Origin: Novosphingobium sediminicola
Lineage (GTDB): Bacteria; Pseudomonadota; Alphaproteobacteria; Sphingomonadales; Sphingomonadaceae
NCBI RefSeq assembly: GCF_014196525.1
Contig: NZ_JACIDX010000001.1
Location: 186,001-250,000 of the forward strand
Length of the DNA stretch: 64,000 bases
Direction: 5' to 3'
The notes beneath the pieces were generated by a model. The model was given only the letters and a program-made list of their open reading frames with translations. It ran no database searches and was not told the origin of the DNA. Position numbers and translations under genes: made by a program. Below are positions 51,708 through 61,530 of this stretch, one piece after another; the stretch's first letter is position 1; every line of letters begins with the position of its first letter.

Positions 51708-53225
51708 TTATTCAGCAGCCGGTTCCTCAGCAGCCTTCTTCTTGGCCGGAGCCTTCTTCTTGGGAGCAGCTTCAGCCGCTTCCTCGCCCTCGGCAGCAGC
51801 CTTCTTCTTGGGCGCAGCCTTCTTCTTGGCGGCAGGCTTTTCTTCGTGGCCGTGGTCGTGGTCGCAATCCGGGCCATGGACGTGGCCGGCTTCGCCTTCT
51901 TCGGCTTCGATCGCGGCCTGCAGCTCTTCCTTGGTCACTTCGCGGGTCGTGACTTCGGCCTTGTCGAACAGGAAGTCCACGACCTTCTCTTCATAGAGCG
52001 GCGCGCGCAGCTGGGCGGCGACCATCGGTTCGGACTGGACGTATTCGACGAAGCGCTGACGGTCTTCCGGGCGATACTGCTGCGCGGCCTGCGACACCAG
52101 CATCTGGAATTCCTGGGCGGTGATTTCCACGCCGTTGGCCTGGCCGATTTCCGACAGCAGGAGGCCGAGGCGCACGCGGCGCACGGCGATCTTGCGATAG
52201 TCTTCCTTCTCGGCTTCGATTTCGGCCAGAGCAGCAGCGGGATCTTCCTCGCGACCGGCTTCCTGGGTCAGCTGTTCCCAGATCTGGTTGAATTCGGCTT
52301 CGACCATGCTGGGGGGCACGTCAAATTCGGCGCCATCGGCCAGAATGTCGAGCAGCTGGCGCTTCATCTGGGTGCGGGTCTGACCTTCGGTCTCGCCTTC
52401 CAGCTGACCGCGCAGCAGGCCCTTGAGCTGATCCAGATCGGTCAGGCCCAGGCTCTTGGCGAATTCGTCGTCGATCACGGTTTCACCGGCAACCTTCACC
52501 GACTTGACGGTGATGTCGAAGGTGGCTTCCTTGCCTGCGAGGTGAGCGGCCTGATATTCCTCAGGGAAAGTCACGGTGATGACCTTCTCGTCGCCAACCT
52601 TGGCGCCGACGAGCTGTTCTTCAAAGCCGGGGATGAAGCGGCCAGCGCCGATTTCCAGCGCCGCGTCTTCGGCCTTGCCGCCGTCGAATTCAACGCCGTC
52701 CAGCTTGCCCACGAAGTCAATGATCAGCTGGTCGCCGGTGGCGGCTTCCTTGCCTTCTTCGGCGTCGTTGAAACGCTTGGCCGACGAGGCGATGCGGGTG
52801 ACGGCTTCGTCAACGGCTTCGTCCTTGACGGGAACGACCAGCTTTTCCAGCTTGAGCCCCGTCAGGTCGGGGGCCGAGATCACGGGCAGCACTTCGAGGC
52901 TGACGGTCAGCTCGGCGTCCTTGCCTTCTTCATAGCCTTCGCCCAGCGCGACATCGGGCTGCGTGGCGGGACGCAGAGCGTGGTCAGCGACCAGCTTGTC
53001 CAGCGCTTCGCGGATGGTCTGCGAGAGCACATCCTGATGAACCTGCGCGCCAAAGCGCTTCTTGACCAGATTCGCGGGCACCTTGCCGGGGCGGAAACCG
53101 GGCAGCTGCACCTGCGGAGCGATCTTGACGACTTCGCTCTCGATCTTTTCGGCAATGAAGCCGGCGGGGATCGTCACGGTGAAGCCGCGCTTCAGACCCT
53201 CATTGGTGGTTTCGACAATCTGCAT
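51708..53225 (-). CDS. tig: Trigger factor with His-rich and Lys/Ala-rich C-terminal extension
   Basis: Ribosome-associated chaperone and prolyl isomerase. The 505-residue protein has the ribosome-binding domain with GFRPGKVPANLVKKRFG, an FKBP domain (about 160-245, DFVGKLDGVEFDGGKAEDAA) and the helical C domain. E. coli trigger factor is 432 residues. Here the last 58 residues (448-505) add a metal-binding-like HVHGPDCDHDHGH and then AAPKKKA-type repeats with acidic stretches. ATG at 53225 is directly before the domain start. It lies on the same strand as clpP and clpX downstream. Confidence 0.94.
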   Translation of the reverse strand: MQIVETTNEGLKRGFTVTIPAGFIAEKIESEVVKIAPQVQLPGFRPGKVPANLVKKRFGAQVHQDVLSQTIREALDKLVADHALRPATQPDVALGEGYEEGKDAELTVSLEVLPVISAPDLTGLKLEKLVVPVKDEAVDEAVTRIASSAKRFNDAEEGKEAATGDQLIIDFVGKLDGVEFDGGKAEDAALEIGAGRFIPGFEEQLVGAKVGDEKVITVTFPEEYQAAHLAGKEATFDITVKSVKVAGETVIDDEFAKSLGLTDLDQLKGLLRGQLEGETEGQTRTQMKRQLLDILADGAEFDVPPSMVEAEFNQIWEQLTQEAGREEDPAAALAEIEAEKEDYRKIAVRRVRLGLLLSEIGQANGVEITAQEFQMLVSQAAQQYRPEDRQRFVEYVQSEPMVAAQLRAPLYEEKVVDFLFDKAEVTTREVTKEELQAAIEAEEGEAGHVHGPDCDHDHGHEEKPAAKKKAAPKKKAAAEGEEAAEAAPKKKAPAKKKAAEEPAAE

Positions 53226-53278
53226 GATAATTCAACGCCTTCCCAACTCGCAACTGTCGCTTGCACGGGGCGGAAGAC

Positions 53279-53363
53279 TGGTGCGGGCGAAGGGACTCGA
53301 ACCCCCACATCTTACGATACTGGTACCTAAAACCAGCGCGTCTACCAATTCCGCCACGCCCGC
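53279..53363 (-). tRNA. tRNA-Leu (anticodon UAG)
   Basis: The minus strand folds as a class II tRNA: acceptor GCGGGCG/CGCCCGC, anticodon stem CTGGT/ACCAG around TTTAGGT (anticodon TAG), a variable arm, T-arm with GGTTCGAGTCC, discriminator A, and encoded CCA (53281-53279). It lies 54 nt upstream of tig on the same strand. I found no att-like duplication or integrase beside it. Confidence 0.96.
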
Positions 53364-53609
53364 ATGAAGACGAAGCTACGTCAAATTCAGATGGGGGGCC
53401 TTAGAGAGCTTGGACCAAAAGGGCAAGCACCCAAACGCAGATCTCGCGCAAACCGCGTATCCGCACCGTCTTTGACCGCCTCCCAGCCCGCTACAAGCCC
53501 GCCAAGCGGCATTTTAAACCGTCCAGCAACGGGCGAGCAACACGCCAAGCCTACCTGCGGATCAGGCCTGAGACAACAAACCATACAGGCTAATAAGCAG
53601 GAGGTGATT

Positions 53610-54020
53610 ATGCTTCACGTGTTGCTGGCGGCGGCGCTTGCCGGAACCGCCACCCATTCCGAAACGCTGTCCTATCGGGAAAAGGCGATAGAACTGCATT
53701 ACAACGCCCATATCGAATTGCGCACGGTGGCGATGGGCGTCCACGCCCCTACCCGCGGTCATGAACGCTCATGCCATTGGCAGGCGCGGCTGATCGTCGA
53801 GCGACGCTTGGGCGATGGCGCTTTTATAAGCCGCCTGCCCGTCGTCAAAAAGGCGAATGGGTCGCTCTACGGCCCCTGCCACGCCGACAATCGCCATGTG
53901 AAACAGGCGGCAAACCGCGCTCTGGGTGATCTTGATCTGGCCCTGCGCGAGGCGGCGCGTCAGGACCGCCTCGTCGTTCTGGCCGAAATCGAGGCGACCC
54001 ATTCGCGCTCCACCCAGTAA
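53610..54020 (+). CDS. Hypothetical small exported protein
   Basis: I do not recognise this 136-residue protein. It has a short hydrophobic N-terminal segment (about residues 2-16) that resembles a signal peptide with a possible cut near ATA-TH. A mixed alpha/beta-looking mature part follows, with two Cys (in RSCHWQAR and YGPCHADN) that could pair in the periplasm. ATG at 53610 follows a near-perfect AGGAGGTGAT ribosome-binding site, good evidence for real translation. It ends 3 nt before the convergent sppA stop. The 246 bases before it, between the tRNA and this gene, show no other feature I can name. Confidence 0.65.
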   Translation: MLHVLLAAALAGTATHSETLSYREKAIELHYNAHIELRTVAMGVHAPTRGHERSCHWQARLIVERRLGDGAFISRLPVVKKANGSLYGPCHADNRHVKQAANRALGDLDLALREAARQDRLVVLAEIEATHSRSTQ

Positions 54021-54023
54021 GCC

Positions 54024-55928
54024 CTAGACCGCCAGCCAGCGGGCCAGAACCATCAGCCACGAGCGGGTCTGGCCCATCTGGCCACCCCCAGAGCGATCAA
54101 CAACGCCCGCCTCGCATTCCAGACAATAGGCCTGCGCCCCGCGCACCGCCATCAACCGCTGCGCCCCGACCACCGCCGAAGCCAGACGCGCGCGCTGGCG
54201 CTGGGTCACCATGCCGACCCAATCGACGGCGGCATCATCATCGCCCGCCTCATTATCCTGCGCGCCGAACTGGCGCAGGATCTGATCGACCGGGCCAACC
54301 TCATCGCCCAGCCAGACCGCATGCCACGCGCCATCCTTGATCCCGGCGCGCCCAGCCGCATCGGCCAGCGCGGCATCCAGCCCGCCAAACCCATCGACCA
54401 GCCCGATCTGATGCGCGGTGCCGCCATCCCAGACGCGGCCCTGCGCGATGCGATCCACCTCCTCGGGCGTTTTCTTGCGCGAGGCGGCGACCAGACCGAC
54501 GAACCGGCCATAGCCCGATTCAATATTAGCCTGCAAAATCTGCTCGATCTCGGGCGTCAGCCCGGTCAGCACGTCGGGCTGCCCGGCCAAAGGCCCGGTG
54601 CGGACACCATCACCCTTGACGCCCCAGCCCTCCAGCGCGCGCTCGAAACTGGGGATCACGGCAAAGATGCCGATCGAGCCGGTGATCGTGCCCGGCTGGG
54701 CAAAAATTTTGGCGCCGGAGGTCGAGACCCAATAGCCCCCGCTGGCCGCGACATTGGCCATCGAGATCACCACCGGCACGCCGCGCGCCTTTTGCCGCAG
54801 GATGGCGGCACGAATGGCCTCCGAACCCGTTACCGACCCGCCCGGCGAATCCACCCGCACCACCAGCGCGGCCAGCTTCTTGGTCGAGGCAGCATCGATC
54901 AGCTTGGCGATCCGCTCGCCGCCCGCGCTGCCGGGGCCTGCCTTGCCATCGGTGATTTCGCCCGCCACCGTCACCACGCCGATCACGCGACCATCCTTCT
55001 TGGCCGGATGGCCCGCCAGCCAAGCCGCCAGCGTTGTATGAGCAAAGCTGCCGGGGGCGGGCACCTCATCGCCAGATTTGTCCTCGCCCGCGATTTTGGC
55101 AATCGCATCACCCCATTCGGCCCGCGTACCGATCTTGTCGACCAGCCCCGCCGCCAGCGAAGCCTTGGCCGCATCCCCGCCCGAAGCCTTGAACCAGCCC
55201 ACCGGATCGGCCACCACCTTGTCGACCTGCGCCTTGGGACGGGCCTTCAGCACATTCTCGCGCCATTGGGCAAAGATCGTGTCGAGCAGCGCCTTGCGCG
55301 CCTCCCGCGAGGGTTCGGACATCGAATCGCGAATATAGGGTTCGACGAAATCCTTATACGTCCCCACGCGGAAGACATGGGCCGAGATCTTCAGCCGTTC
55401 CAGCAATTTGGCAAAATAGAGGTTCTGTCCGCCCAGCCCTTCGACATAGGCCCCGCCCAGCGGGTCGATCCAGATCTCGCTGGCATGCGAGGCGATCAGC
55501 AGGCCGCGATCCCCCAGCATCGTGCCATAGACCAGCACCGGCTTCTTCGCCTTGCGCACCACATCCATCGCATCGCCGATTTCAACGGCATGGACAAAGC
55601 CCGCGCCGCCGAATTTGCTCATGTCGATGGCCACGGCCTTGATCTTCTCATCGGTCGCCGCCCCGCGCAGCGCGCGAATCACATCGCGCTCGCGCAATTC
55701 CGGGTCGCCCACATTGCCCGTCAGCACGCTTTGCAGATCGGTCTTCTGCAATTCCTCGACCACCGCGCCCTTCATCTCGATGAGCAGCGCCCCTTCGCGC
55801 AATTGCGGTGACGCGGGCCGGGCCGAGAGCGCGGCATAGAGCGAGCCGAAAAACAGCAACAGCAAGGCCAGCACCAGCCCATCCTTGATGGCCACCAGCA
55901 GCCGCCACACCGATTTTGCAAAAGCCAT
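54024..55928 (-). CDS. sppA: Signal peptide peptidase SppA (67-kDa type)
   Basis: A membrane-bound Ser/Lys protease that degrades cleaved signal peptides. The 634-residue protein has an N-terminal transmembrane helix (about 17-37) and two tandem ClpP-like domains. The catalytic Lys is in [10 protein letters not shown] of the first half and the nucleophile Ser in [11 protein letters not shown] of the second. Length matches the long E. coli form. ATG at 55928 follows GGAGAAG; the longer in-frame start adds nine residues without support. pyrB is divergent 115 nt upstream. Confidence 0.93.
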   Translation of the reverse strand: MAFAKSVWRLLVAIKDGLVLALLLLFFGSLYAALSARPASPQLREGALLIEMKGAVVEELQKTDLQSVLTGNVGDPELRERDVIRALRGAATDEKIKAVAIDMSKFGGAGFVHAVEIGDAMDVVRKAKKPVLVYGTMLGDRGLLIASHASEIWIDPLGGAYVEGLGGQNLYFAKLLERLKISAHVFRVGTYKDFVEPYIRDSMSEPSREARKALLDTIFAQWRENVLKARPKAQVDKVVADPVGWFKASGGDAAKASLAAGLVDKIGTRAEWGDAIAKIAGEDKSGDEVPAPGSFAHTTLAAWLAGHPAKKDGRVIGVVTVAGEITDGKAGPGSAGGERIAKLIDAASTKKLAALVVRVDSPGGSVTGSEAIRAAILRQKARGVPVVISMANVAASGGYWVSTSGAKIFAQPGTITGSIGIFAVIPSFERALEGWGVKGDGVRTGPLAGQPDVLTGLTPEIEQILQANIESGYGRFVGLVAASRKKTPEEVDRIAQGRVWDGGTAHQIGLVDGFGGLDAALADAAGRAGIKDGAWHAVWLGDEVGPVDQILRQFGAQDNEAGDDDAAVDWVGMVTQRQRARLASAVVGAQRLMAVRGAQAYCLECEAGVVDRSGGGQMGQTRSWLMVLARWLAV

Positions 55929-56043
55929 GTCTTCTCCGTTGTCTTGCCCGCCCACCCTACGAAGGATTTGCCCAACAGAGAAGTGGACAAACGGCCCTTT
56001 CCTCTTGAGCCGGGCCGACCACAGGTTTAGAGCGCTCTCTTCA

Positions 56044-57036
56044 ATGACATCAGCAAACTCCTCCAGCCGGAGCCGCTACCCTGCGGGCTCTCTGGCCTTC
56101 CCGCACCGTGGGCTGCTCGGTCTTGCCGGCCTTGCCCCGCACGAGATCCTCTTTCTGCTCGACGAGGCGGAGCAATGGGTGGAGCTGAACCGTCAGCCGA
56201 CCAAGCGGGTCGATCACCTGCGCGGGCTGACCATCATCAACGCCTTTTACGAGAATTCGACGCGCACGCTGCTGTCGTTTGAAATCGCGGGCAAGCGCCT
56301 TGGCGCCGATGTGGTCAACATGTCGGTGGGCCAGTCGAGCGTGAAGAAGGGCGAGACGCTGATCGACACGGCCATGACGCTCAACGCCATGCGCGCCGAT
56401 GCGATCGTGATCCGCCATGCCAGCTCGGGCGCGGTGCGGCTGATCGCGGAAAAGGTCGATTGCCCGGTGCTGAACGCGGGCGATGGCCAGCATGAGCATC
56501 CCACGCAAGGCTTGCTGGACGCATTGACCATCAAGCGGGCCAAGGGCGAGTTCGTCGGGCTGAAAGTCGTGATCTGCGGCGATATTCTGCACAGCCGGGT
56601 GGCGCGTTCGAACATTCTTGCACTGACGGCTCTTGGCGCCGATGTGCGCGTATGTGCCCCGCCCGCGCTGATGCCCGCCGATATCGAGCGGATGCGCGTG
56701 ACCCCCTATCATGACTTTGACGCCGCGCTCAAAGACGCCGATGTCGTCATGATGCTGCGCCTTCAGAATGAGCGCATGACCGGCCAGTTCATCCCCTCGC
56801 CGCGCGAATATCGCCATCTTTACGGCCTTTCGGTGGACCGTCTGGCACGGGCGGCGGGCGATGCCATCGTCATGCATCCCGGCCCGATGAACCGGGGCGT
56901 GGAAATCGACTCCAACGTGGCCGACCTGCCGGGGCGCAGCCTGATTACGACGCAGGTGGAAATGGGCGTGGCGATGCGGATGGCCTGTCTGGAAGTGTTG
57001 ACTCGAAAAGCGCGCAAGCTGGAGGGCTGGCAATGA
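56044..57036 (+). CDS. pyrB: Aspartate carbamoyltransferase catalytic subunit
   Basis: Joins carbamoyl phosphate and aspartate in pyrimidine synthesis. The 330-residue protein has the carbamoyl-phosphate motif STRT (72-75) in [23 protein letters not shown], and the aspartate-binding LRLQNER region. ATG at 56044 is used; the longer open frame overlaps sppA antisense. Its stop overlaps the start of the dihydroorotase homologue (ATGA), as in bacteria where the two proteins form one complex. Confidence 0.96.
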   Translation: MTSANSSSRSRYPAGSLAFPHRGLLGLAGLAPHEILFLLDEAEQWVELNRQPTKRVDHLRGLTIINAFYENSTRTLLSFEIAGKRLGADVVNMSVGQSSVKKGETLIDTAMTLNAMRADAIVIRHASSGAVRLIAEKVDCPVLNAGDGQHEHPTQGLLDALTIKRAKGEFVGLKVVICGDILHSRVARSNILALTALGADVRVCAPPALMPADIERMRVTPYHDFDAALKDADVVMMLRLQNERMTGQFIPSPREYRHLYGLSVDRLARAAGDAIVMHPGPMNRGVEIDSNVADLPGRSLITTQVEMGVAMRMACLEVLTRKARKLEGWQ

Positions 57037-58265
57037 AACAGGCAGCTCTGACCATCACCAACGGCCTGATCGTGGGCCGCGAGGGCGCGCCGGTTTCGGG
57101 CGCGATCCGCTGCGACGGCGACCGGATCGTTGCCATCGGCGCCGATGTCGTGCCGCAGGAAGGCGACCGGGTCGAGGACGCGCGCGGCAAGTTGATTGCG
57201 CCGGGTCTGGTCGATCTGGGCGTGTTTGCGATTGATAAGCCCGCGCTGCATTTCGGCGGGATCACCCGCGCGGCGCTGATGCCGGATCAGAACCCGCCTT
57301 TGGATCGCTCCTCAACCGTGCGTTATGCCGCGCAAAGCGGCAAGCCCGACCTCTGGGTCCATCCGCTTGCCGCCGCCACGCGCGGGCTGGAGGGCAGCGA
57401 CATCGCCGAAATCGCCCTGATGCGCGATGCGGGCGCCAAGGCTGTGGCCACCGGGCGCCACTGGATCGCCGATTCGGGCACGATGCTGCGCCTGCTGCGC
57501 TATTGCGCGATGCTGGGCATGACGGTCATCACCCATGCCGAGGACAGCGGCCTGACCGGCAATGCCGTGGCCACGGCCAGCGAGATGGCAACCCGGCTTG
57601 GCCTGCCCAGCGCCCCGGTCGAAGCCGAGGCGCTGGCGGTGGCGCGCGATATTGCTCTGGCCGAAATGGCGGGGGCAAAGCTGCATTTCCGCCAGATCAC
57701 CACGCGCGGCGCGCTGGATCTGATCCGGGCGGCGCAAAAGCGCGGTGTGGCGGTGTCGGCAGGCGTGACGCCTGCGCATTTCATGCTGTCGGACACGGCG
57801 CTGGCTGATTTCCGCACTTTCTGCCGCTTTTCACCCCCGCTGCGCCGTGAGGATGACCGCAAGGCGGTGATCGAGGCGATTGGCGACGGCACGATCAGCG
57901 TGATCACCAGCGGCCACGATCCGCGCGGGCCGGAGGATAAGCGTCTGCCCTTTGCCGATGCCGAACCGGGCATGGCAGGGGCCGAAACGCTCTTGCCGCT
58001 GACCATGAATCTGGTGCGCGACGAGGTGATCGACATGGCCACCGCCTTCCGCCTGCTGGCCACCAACCCTGCGCGCTTGCTGGGCGTGGATGCGGGCGCG
58101 CTGGAGGTGGGCCTTCAGGCCGACATCGCCATCATCGACGCGGATCGCCCGTGGATCGTTTCCTCGGACAAGATGGCGGCGGCGGCGGGCAACACGCCGT
58201 TTGACGGTCAGGGCGTGCAGGGGCGCGTTCTGGCCCTGTGGAAGGGTGGCCTGAAAGTCGGTTAA
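57033..58265 (+). CDS. pyrC: Dihydroorotase homologue lacking metal ligands (PyrC'-type)
   Basis: A 410-residue amidohydrolase-fold protein coupled to pyrB by a 4-nt overlap. Active dihydroorotases have a DxHxH motif after the first strand; here the corresponding place reads DLGVFAI (61-67) with no His. The later HVST-type metal His is replaced in LHFRQITT, and the TDHAPH Asp region reads TSGHDPRG with Gly at the Asp position. So it cannot bind the usual two zinc ions. In Pseudomonas a similar inactive PyrC' is required for aspartate carbamoyltransferase assembly, and that role is the best inference. A true dihydroorotase should exist elsewhere. Confidence 0.85.
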   Translation: MKQAALTITNGLIVGREGAPVSGAIRCDGDRIVAIGADVVPQEGDRVEDARGKLIAPGLVDLGVFAIDKPALHFGGITRAALMPDQNPPLDRSSTVRYAAQSGKPDLWVHPLAAATRGLEGSDIAEIALMRDAGAKAVATGRHWIADSGTMLRLLRYCAMLGMTVITHAEDSGLTGNAVATASEMATRLGLPSAPVEAEALAVARDIALAEMAGAKLHFRQITTRGALDLIRAAQKRGVAVSAGVTPAHFMLSDTALADFRTFCRFSPPLRREDDRKAVIEAIGDGTISVITSGHDPRGPEDKRLPFADAEPGMAGAETLLPLTMNLVRDEVIDMATAFRLLATNPARLLGVDAGALEVGLQADIAIIDADRPWIVSSDKMAAAAGNTPFDGQGVQGRVLALWKGGLKVG

Positions 58266-58735
58266 ACCGCGATTTCAGCCTGTCTGGCCCCCAGCGCGCT
58301 TATCGCGTCATCGGGGGCCAGACGGACCTGAAGCCCGCGCTGGCCGCCATTGATATAGATGCTTTCCCATTCCTGCGCGCTGGCGTCCAGCACCACGGGA
58401 ACCTTGCGGGTCTGGCCAAAGGGGCTGATGCCACCGATCTTATAGCCGGTGATCCGCTCGGCATCGGCCGGTTTCATCATCACCGCCTGTTTCACGCCCA
58501 GCGCGGCGGCGGCCTTTTTCATCGCCACCTCGCGGTCGCTGGGCGCGATGACACAGGCCGGTTTGCCATCGGCCAGCACCATCAGCGTCTTGAACACCCG
58601 CCCCGCCGGTTCGCTCAGAGCGGCGGCGGCGGCCTGACCGATGCTGTCGGCGTCGGGGTCGTAATCATAGGTGTGCAGCGTGAAAGTCACGCCCGCACGG
58701 TCGAGAAATTGCGTTGCGCGCGTTGCCTTGGCCAT
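58262..58735 (-). CDS. ybaK: Cys-tRNA(Pro)/Cys-tRNA(Cys) deacylase YbaK
   Basis: A 157-residue trans-editing protein that hydrolyses Cys-tRNA(Pro). The YbaK/ProX fold is recognisable from FKTLMVLADGKPACVIAPSD, the catalytic Lys of the GRVFKTL strand, and the GYKIGGISPFG motif. ATG at 58735 follows AAGGAGG; longer in-frame starts are unsupported. It is convergent with pyrC, sharing TTAA at the stops. Confidence 0.93.
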   Translation of the reverse strand: MAKATRATQFLDRAGVTFTLHTYDYDPDADSIGQAAAAALSEPAGRVFKTLMVLADGKPACVIAPSDREVAMKKAAAALGVKQAVMMKPADAERITGYKIGGISPFGQTRKVPVVLDASAQEWESIYINGGQRGLQVRLAPDDAISALGARQAEIAV

Positions 58736-58790
58736 GGGGGCGCCTCCTTGGCCTATGGCTCTATCCGCCCGCCAAGCCTTTGCCCAGAGG

Positions 58791-60632
58791 CTAAAATTCG
58801 CTCCAGTCATCGCCGACGGCCTTGGCCATGCCGGAAGGACGATGGCGCACTTCGGGTGCAGGGCGGGTTCGTTGCAATGTGGATTGGCGGCGGAAAGGCA
58901 CCGGATCATCGCTCCTTTCGCGCCGGACCGCCGCATCGCGGGTGCGGAAACCCGACACCAGTTGAGTCAGCTTCTCGGCCTCCTGCGAGAGATTGTGGGT
59001 CGAACTGGTCGATTGCTGAACCATCGCCGCATTTTGCTGGGTCATGCGGTCCATATCGCCCACGGCGTCATTGACCACGCGAATATTGGTCGCCTGCCGC
59101 TGAGAGCTTTCGGCAATTTCCTCGATCAGCACGCTGATTTCCGAAACTTTTGCCACAATGCCCTGCAGACGTTCGCCGGTGCGCCCGACCAGATCGACGC
59201 CGGCCTCGACCTGTGTGGAAGAATTGTGGATCAGACTCTTGATGTCGCGCGCGGCATCCGCTGTGCGCTGGGCCAGGGCGCGAACCTCGCTGGCCACCAC
59301 TGCAAAGCCGCGCCCCGCCTCGCCCGCCCGCGCCGCCTCGACCCCGGCGTTGAGCGCGAGAAGATTGGTCTGAAAGGCAATGGAATCGATCACGTTGATG
59401 ATCTGGCTGATCTGCTGTGATGATTGCTCGATGGCGGCCATGGCAGTAACCGCATGGGCCACGACATCGCCGCCATCGCTGGCCTGACGATGGGCCTCCT
59501 GCGTGGCGGCGCGCACCACGGCGGCGGTCTGGGCCGAGGCCTGAACCGTTTCGGACACCGCGCGCAATGAGGCGGCGGTTTCCTCAAGGCTGGCGGCCTG
59601 CGTCTCGTTCCTGCTGGCCAGATCGTCGGCGGCGGCCTTGATCTCCTTGACCGAGCGCATCACCCCGCCCGCCCCCACGCGAACCGTGCCCAGCGCATTC
59701 ATCAGCGAGGAGACCGAATGGTTGTAATTCTCGCGCAGGGCCTCGTATTCGGGCGGAAAGGCATCGTGAAGACGGTGTTCCAGATCCTTGGCGGCCAGTT
59801 GAGTCAGCGCGCCGCTTAACGCATCGACCACCTGCTTTTGCTCGACCTGCGCCTGTTTCTGGGCAAGGCCTGCCTGACGGAACACTTCCATGGCCTGTGC
59901 CATGATGCCTATTTCATCGCCGCGCTGGCGCCCTTCGGCCTCAAAGGAATAATCGCCCTGCGCCATGCGCCCCATCGCCTGCGCGGTGGCGTGAAGCGGC
60001 GAGACGATACCATGGTCGATGAACCGGCGGGCCATCACGATCGCGCCGACCACCAGCGCCATCATAACGCCCACCAGAGCCAGCGCCGCAATCACCAGCG
60101 GATCGTCGAAACGATGCTCTGCCTCGCGGAAATCGGCGGACATTTTGACCAGTCGCAGGATAGCCTCATGCTGACGGGCATAGGCCGGGGCCAGTTCCTC
60201 GTCATAGACCCGGCGCATGACCGCCTCGTCGCCCGCACGGGCCGCCGGGGCGAACCGGGTGTTCAGCGCGCTCCAGAAGGCATCGGCATGGGTCTGGCTC
60301 TGTTTGAGAACATCGAGTTGATCAGTCGGGATCGGAGCGGTCTGCCAATAGGCTTTGCGGGCCAGATAGTCCCTTTCCAGCGCGGCCAGATTTTGCAGAT
60401 GCAGCCCCGCCTGTTCGGGATGAAGCATCGCCTGCGAGGCTTCGAGGCAAGGTTCGACGACATAGGCGGGCGGCGGCAGTATATCGGCCACCAATTCATC
60501 CTGAAGCGCATATTTGCGATAGATCGGCCCGCCATAACGGATCTGGAAAATCGCGGCGGCCGACAGAATAATGGCAAGGCCAACGACGGCAAAGATCAGC
60601 CGACTGCCAATTCTAGCCTTGTCACCGATCAT
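58791..60632 (-). CDS. Methyl-accepting chemotaxis protein with C-terminal pentapeptide
   Basis: A 613-residue chemoreceptor with an N-terminal transmembrane helix (about 10-30), a helical periplasmic sensor (about 35-180), a second helix (about 182-205), HAMP (about 206-260), and a signalling hairpin with the tip [20 protein letters not shown]. After an Arg/Pro-rich linker it ends in DDWSEF, resembling the NWETF-type CheR/CheB docking peptide (x-aromatic-x-x-Phe). The other receptor in this window lacks such a peptide. No che operon is near. Confidence 0.92.
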   Translation of the reverse strand: MIGDKARIGSRLIFAVVGLAIILSAAAIFQIRYGGPIYRKYALQDELVADILPPPAYVVEPCLEASQAMLHPEQAGLHLQNLAALERDYLARKAYWQTAPIPTDQLDVLKQSQTHADAFWSALNTRFAPAARAGDEAVMRRVYDEELAPAYARQHEAILRLVKMSADFREAEHRFDDPLVIAALALVGVMMALVVGAIVMARRFIDHGIVSPLHATAQAMGRMAQGDYSFEAEGRQRGDEIGIMAQAMEVFRQAGLAQKQAQVEQKQVVDALSGALTQLAAKDLEHRLHDAFPPEYEALRENYNHSVSSLMNALGTVRVGAGGVMRSVKEIKAAADDLASRNETQAASLEETAASLRAVSETVQASAQTAAVVRAATQEAHRQASDGGDVVAHAVTAMAAIEQSSQQISQIINVIDSIAFQTNLLALNAGVEAARAGEAGRGFAVVASEVRALAQRTADAARDIKSLIHNSSTQVEAGVDLVGRTGERLQGIVAKVSEISVLIEEIAESSQRQATNIRVVNDAVGDMDRMTQQNAAMVQQSTSSTHNLSQEAEKLTQLVSGFRTRDAAVRRERSDDPVPFRRQSTLQRTRPAPEVRHRPSGMAKAVGDDWSEF

Positions 60633-60873
60633 GCCACTTCAATCCCGTTGCCTGGACGCGATTGCACCGTAACAAGGAGTGGTTGGCGCGTCGTATCGAA
60701 TTGCCCTGTCGAAATACTTAGCCTTTCGCAAAGCGACGGTTTGCAACAGGCCCGGCCGGATGCATTCGCGCGAAAATCCTTGCCTTGGGGCCAAATTTCG
60801 CTAAGGGCCGCATCTTCTGAAAGTGCGGATTCGCAGCCCGCGCACATGATATGCGAAGAAAGCCGGAGGGGCC

Positions 60874-60887
60874 CCGCAATCGTGCGG
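60874..60887 (+). promoter_or_regulatory. Small hairpin in the rpsF leader
   Basis: CCGCA-ATCG-TGCGG forms a perfect 5-bp stem 41 nt before rpsF. Another weak stem (CGCA/TGCG) lies near 60841. In other bacteria the S6-S18 complex binds a leader hairpin to repress rpsF; whether this one is that element is a guess. The rest of the 295-nt gap shows no clear promoter. Confidence 0.3.
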
Positions 60888-60927
60888 ACAAGCCAGCGAT
60901 CGGTTAACGGATGAAAAGGAAGCTGCC

Positions 60928-61290
60928 GTGGCTCTCTATGAGCACGTGTTCCTGGCTCGCCAGGATCTGAGCCAAGCGCAGGTTGATGCGCTTGCCGCCA
61001 CCGCCACCGAGATCATTGAAACCAACGGGGGCAAGGTCACCAAGACCGAAACCTGGGGTCTCAAGAACCTCGCCTACAAGATCAAGCGCAACCGTAAGGC
61101 TCACTTTGTGATGCTGAACGTTGAAGCCCCCGCCGGCGTCACCGCCGAGCTGGAGCGTCAGATCGGTATCAACGAAGACATCATCCGTTTCATCACCGTT
61201 CGCGTTGATGAACTGGAAGCTGGCCCGTCGGTCCAGATGCGCAAGAACGATCGCGAGCGCAGCCGTCGCCGCGAACGCGAGGAGGCTTGA
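60928..61290 (+). CDS. rpsF: 30S ribosomal protein S6
   Basis: A 120-residue ribosomal protein of the 30S platform that pairs with S18. The N terminus [14 protein letters not shown] and the central [19 protein letters not shown] are characteristic. GTG start at 60928 after AAAAGGAAG. The C terminus has a charged SRRREREEA tail. It is the first gene of rpsF-rpsR-rplI. Confidence 0.97.
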   Translation: MALYEHVFLARQDLSQAQVDALAATATEIIETNGGKVTKTETWGLKNLAYKIKRNRKAHFVMLNVEAPAGVTAELERQIGINEDIIRFITVRVDELEAGPSVQMRKNDRERSRRREREEA

Positions 61291-61293
61291 TCC

Positions 61294-61518
61294 ATGGCTC
61301 GTGCATTTTTCCGTCGTCGCAAGAGCTGCCCCTTCTCGGGCAAGAACGCTCCCAAGATCGACTATAAGGACATCCGCCTGCTTCAGGGCTTCATGTCCGA
61401 ACGTGGCAAGATCGTTCCCAGCCGCATCACCGCCGTTTCTGCCAAGAAGCAGCGCGAACTGGGCCAGGCGATCAAGCGCGCCCGCCATCTGGGCCTGCTG
61501 CCCTACCTCGTGAAGTAA
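61294..61518 (+). CDS. rpsR: 30S ribosomal protein S18
   Basis: A 74-residue protein with the S18 signature [18 protein letters not shown] and [20 protein letters not shown]. It contains one Cys (RKSCPFSG) and lies 3 nt after rpsF, its binding partner. Confidence 0.97.
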   Translation: MARAFFRRRKSCPFSGKNAPKIDYKDIRLLQGFMSERGKIVPSRITAVSAKKQRELGQAIKRARHLGLLPYLVK

Positions 61519-61530
61519 GGGAGAAAATCC

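Noticed and set aside
53279..53363. tRNA-Leu as an integration site for a genomic island
   Set aside because: No integrase, no duplicated tRNA 3' end in the adjacent sequence, and flanking genes (tig, sppA) are housekeeping.
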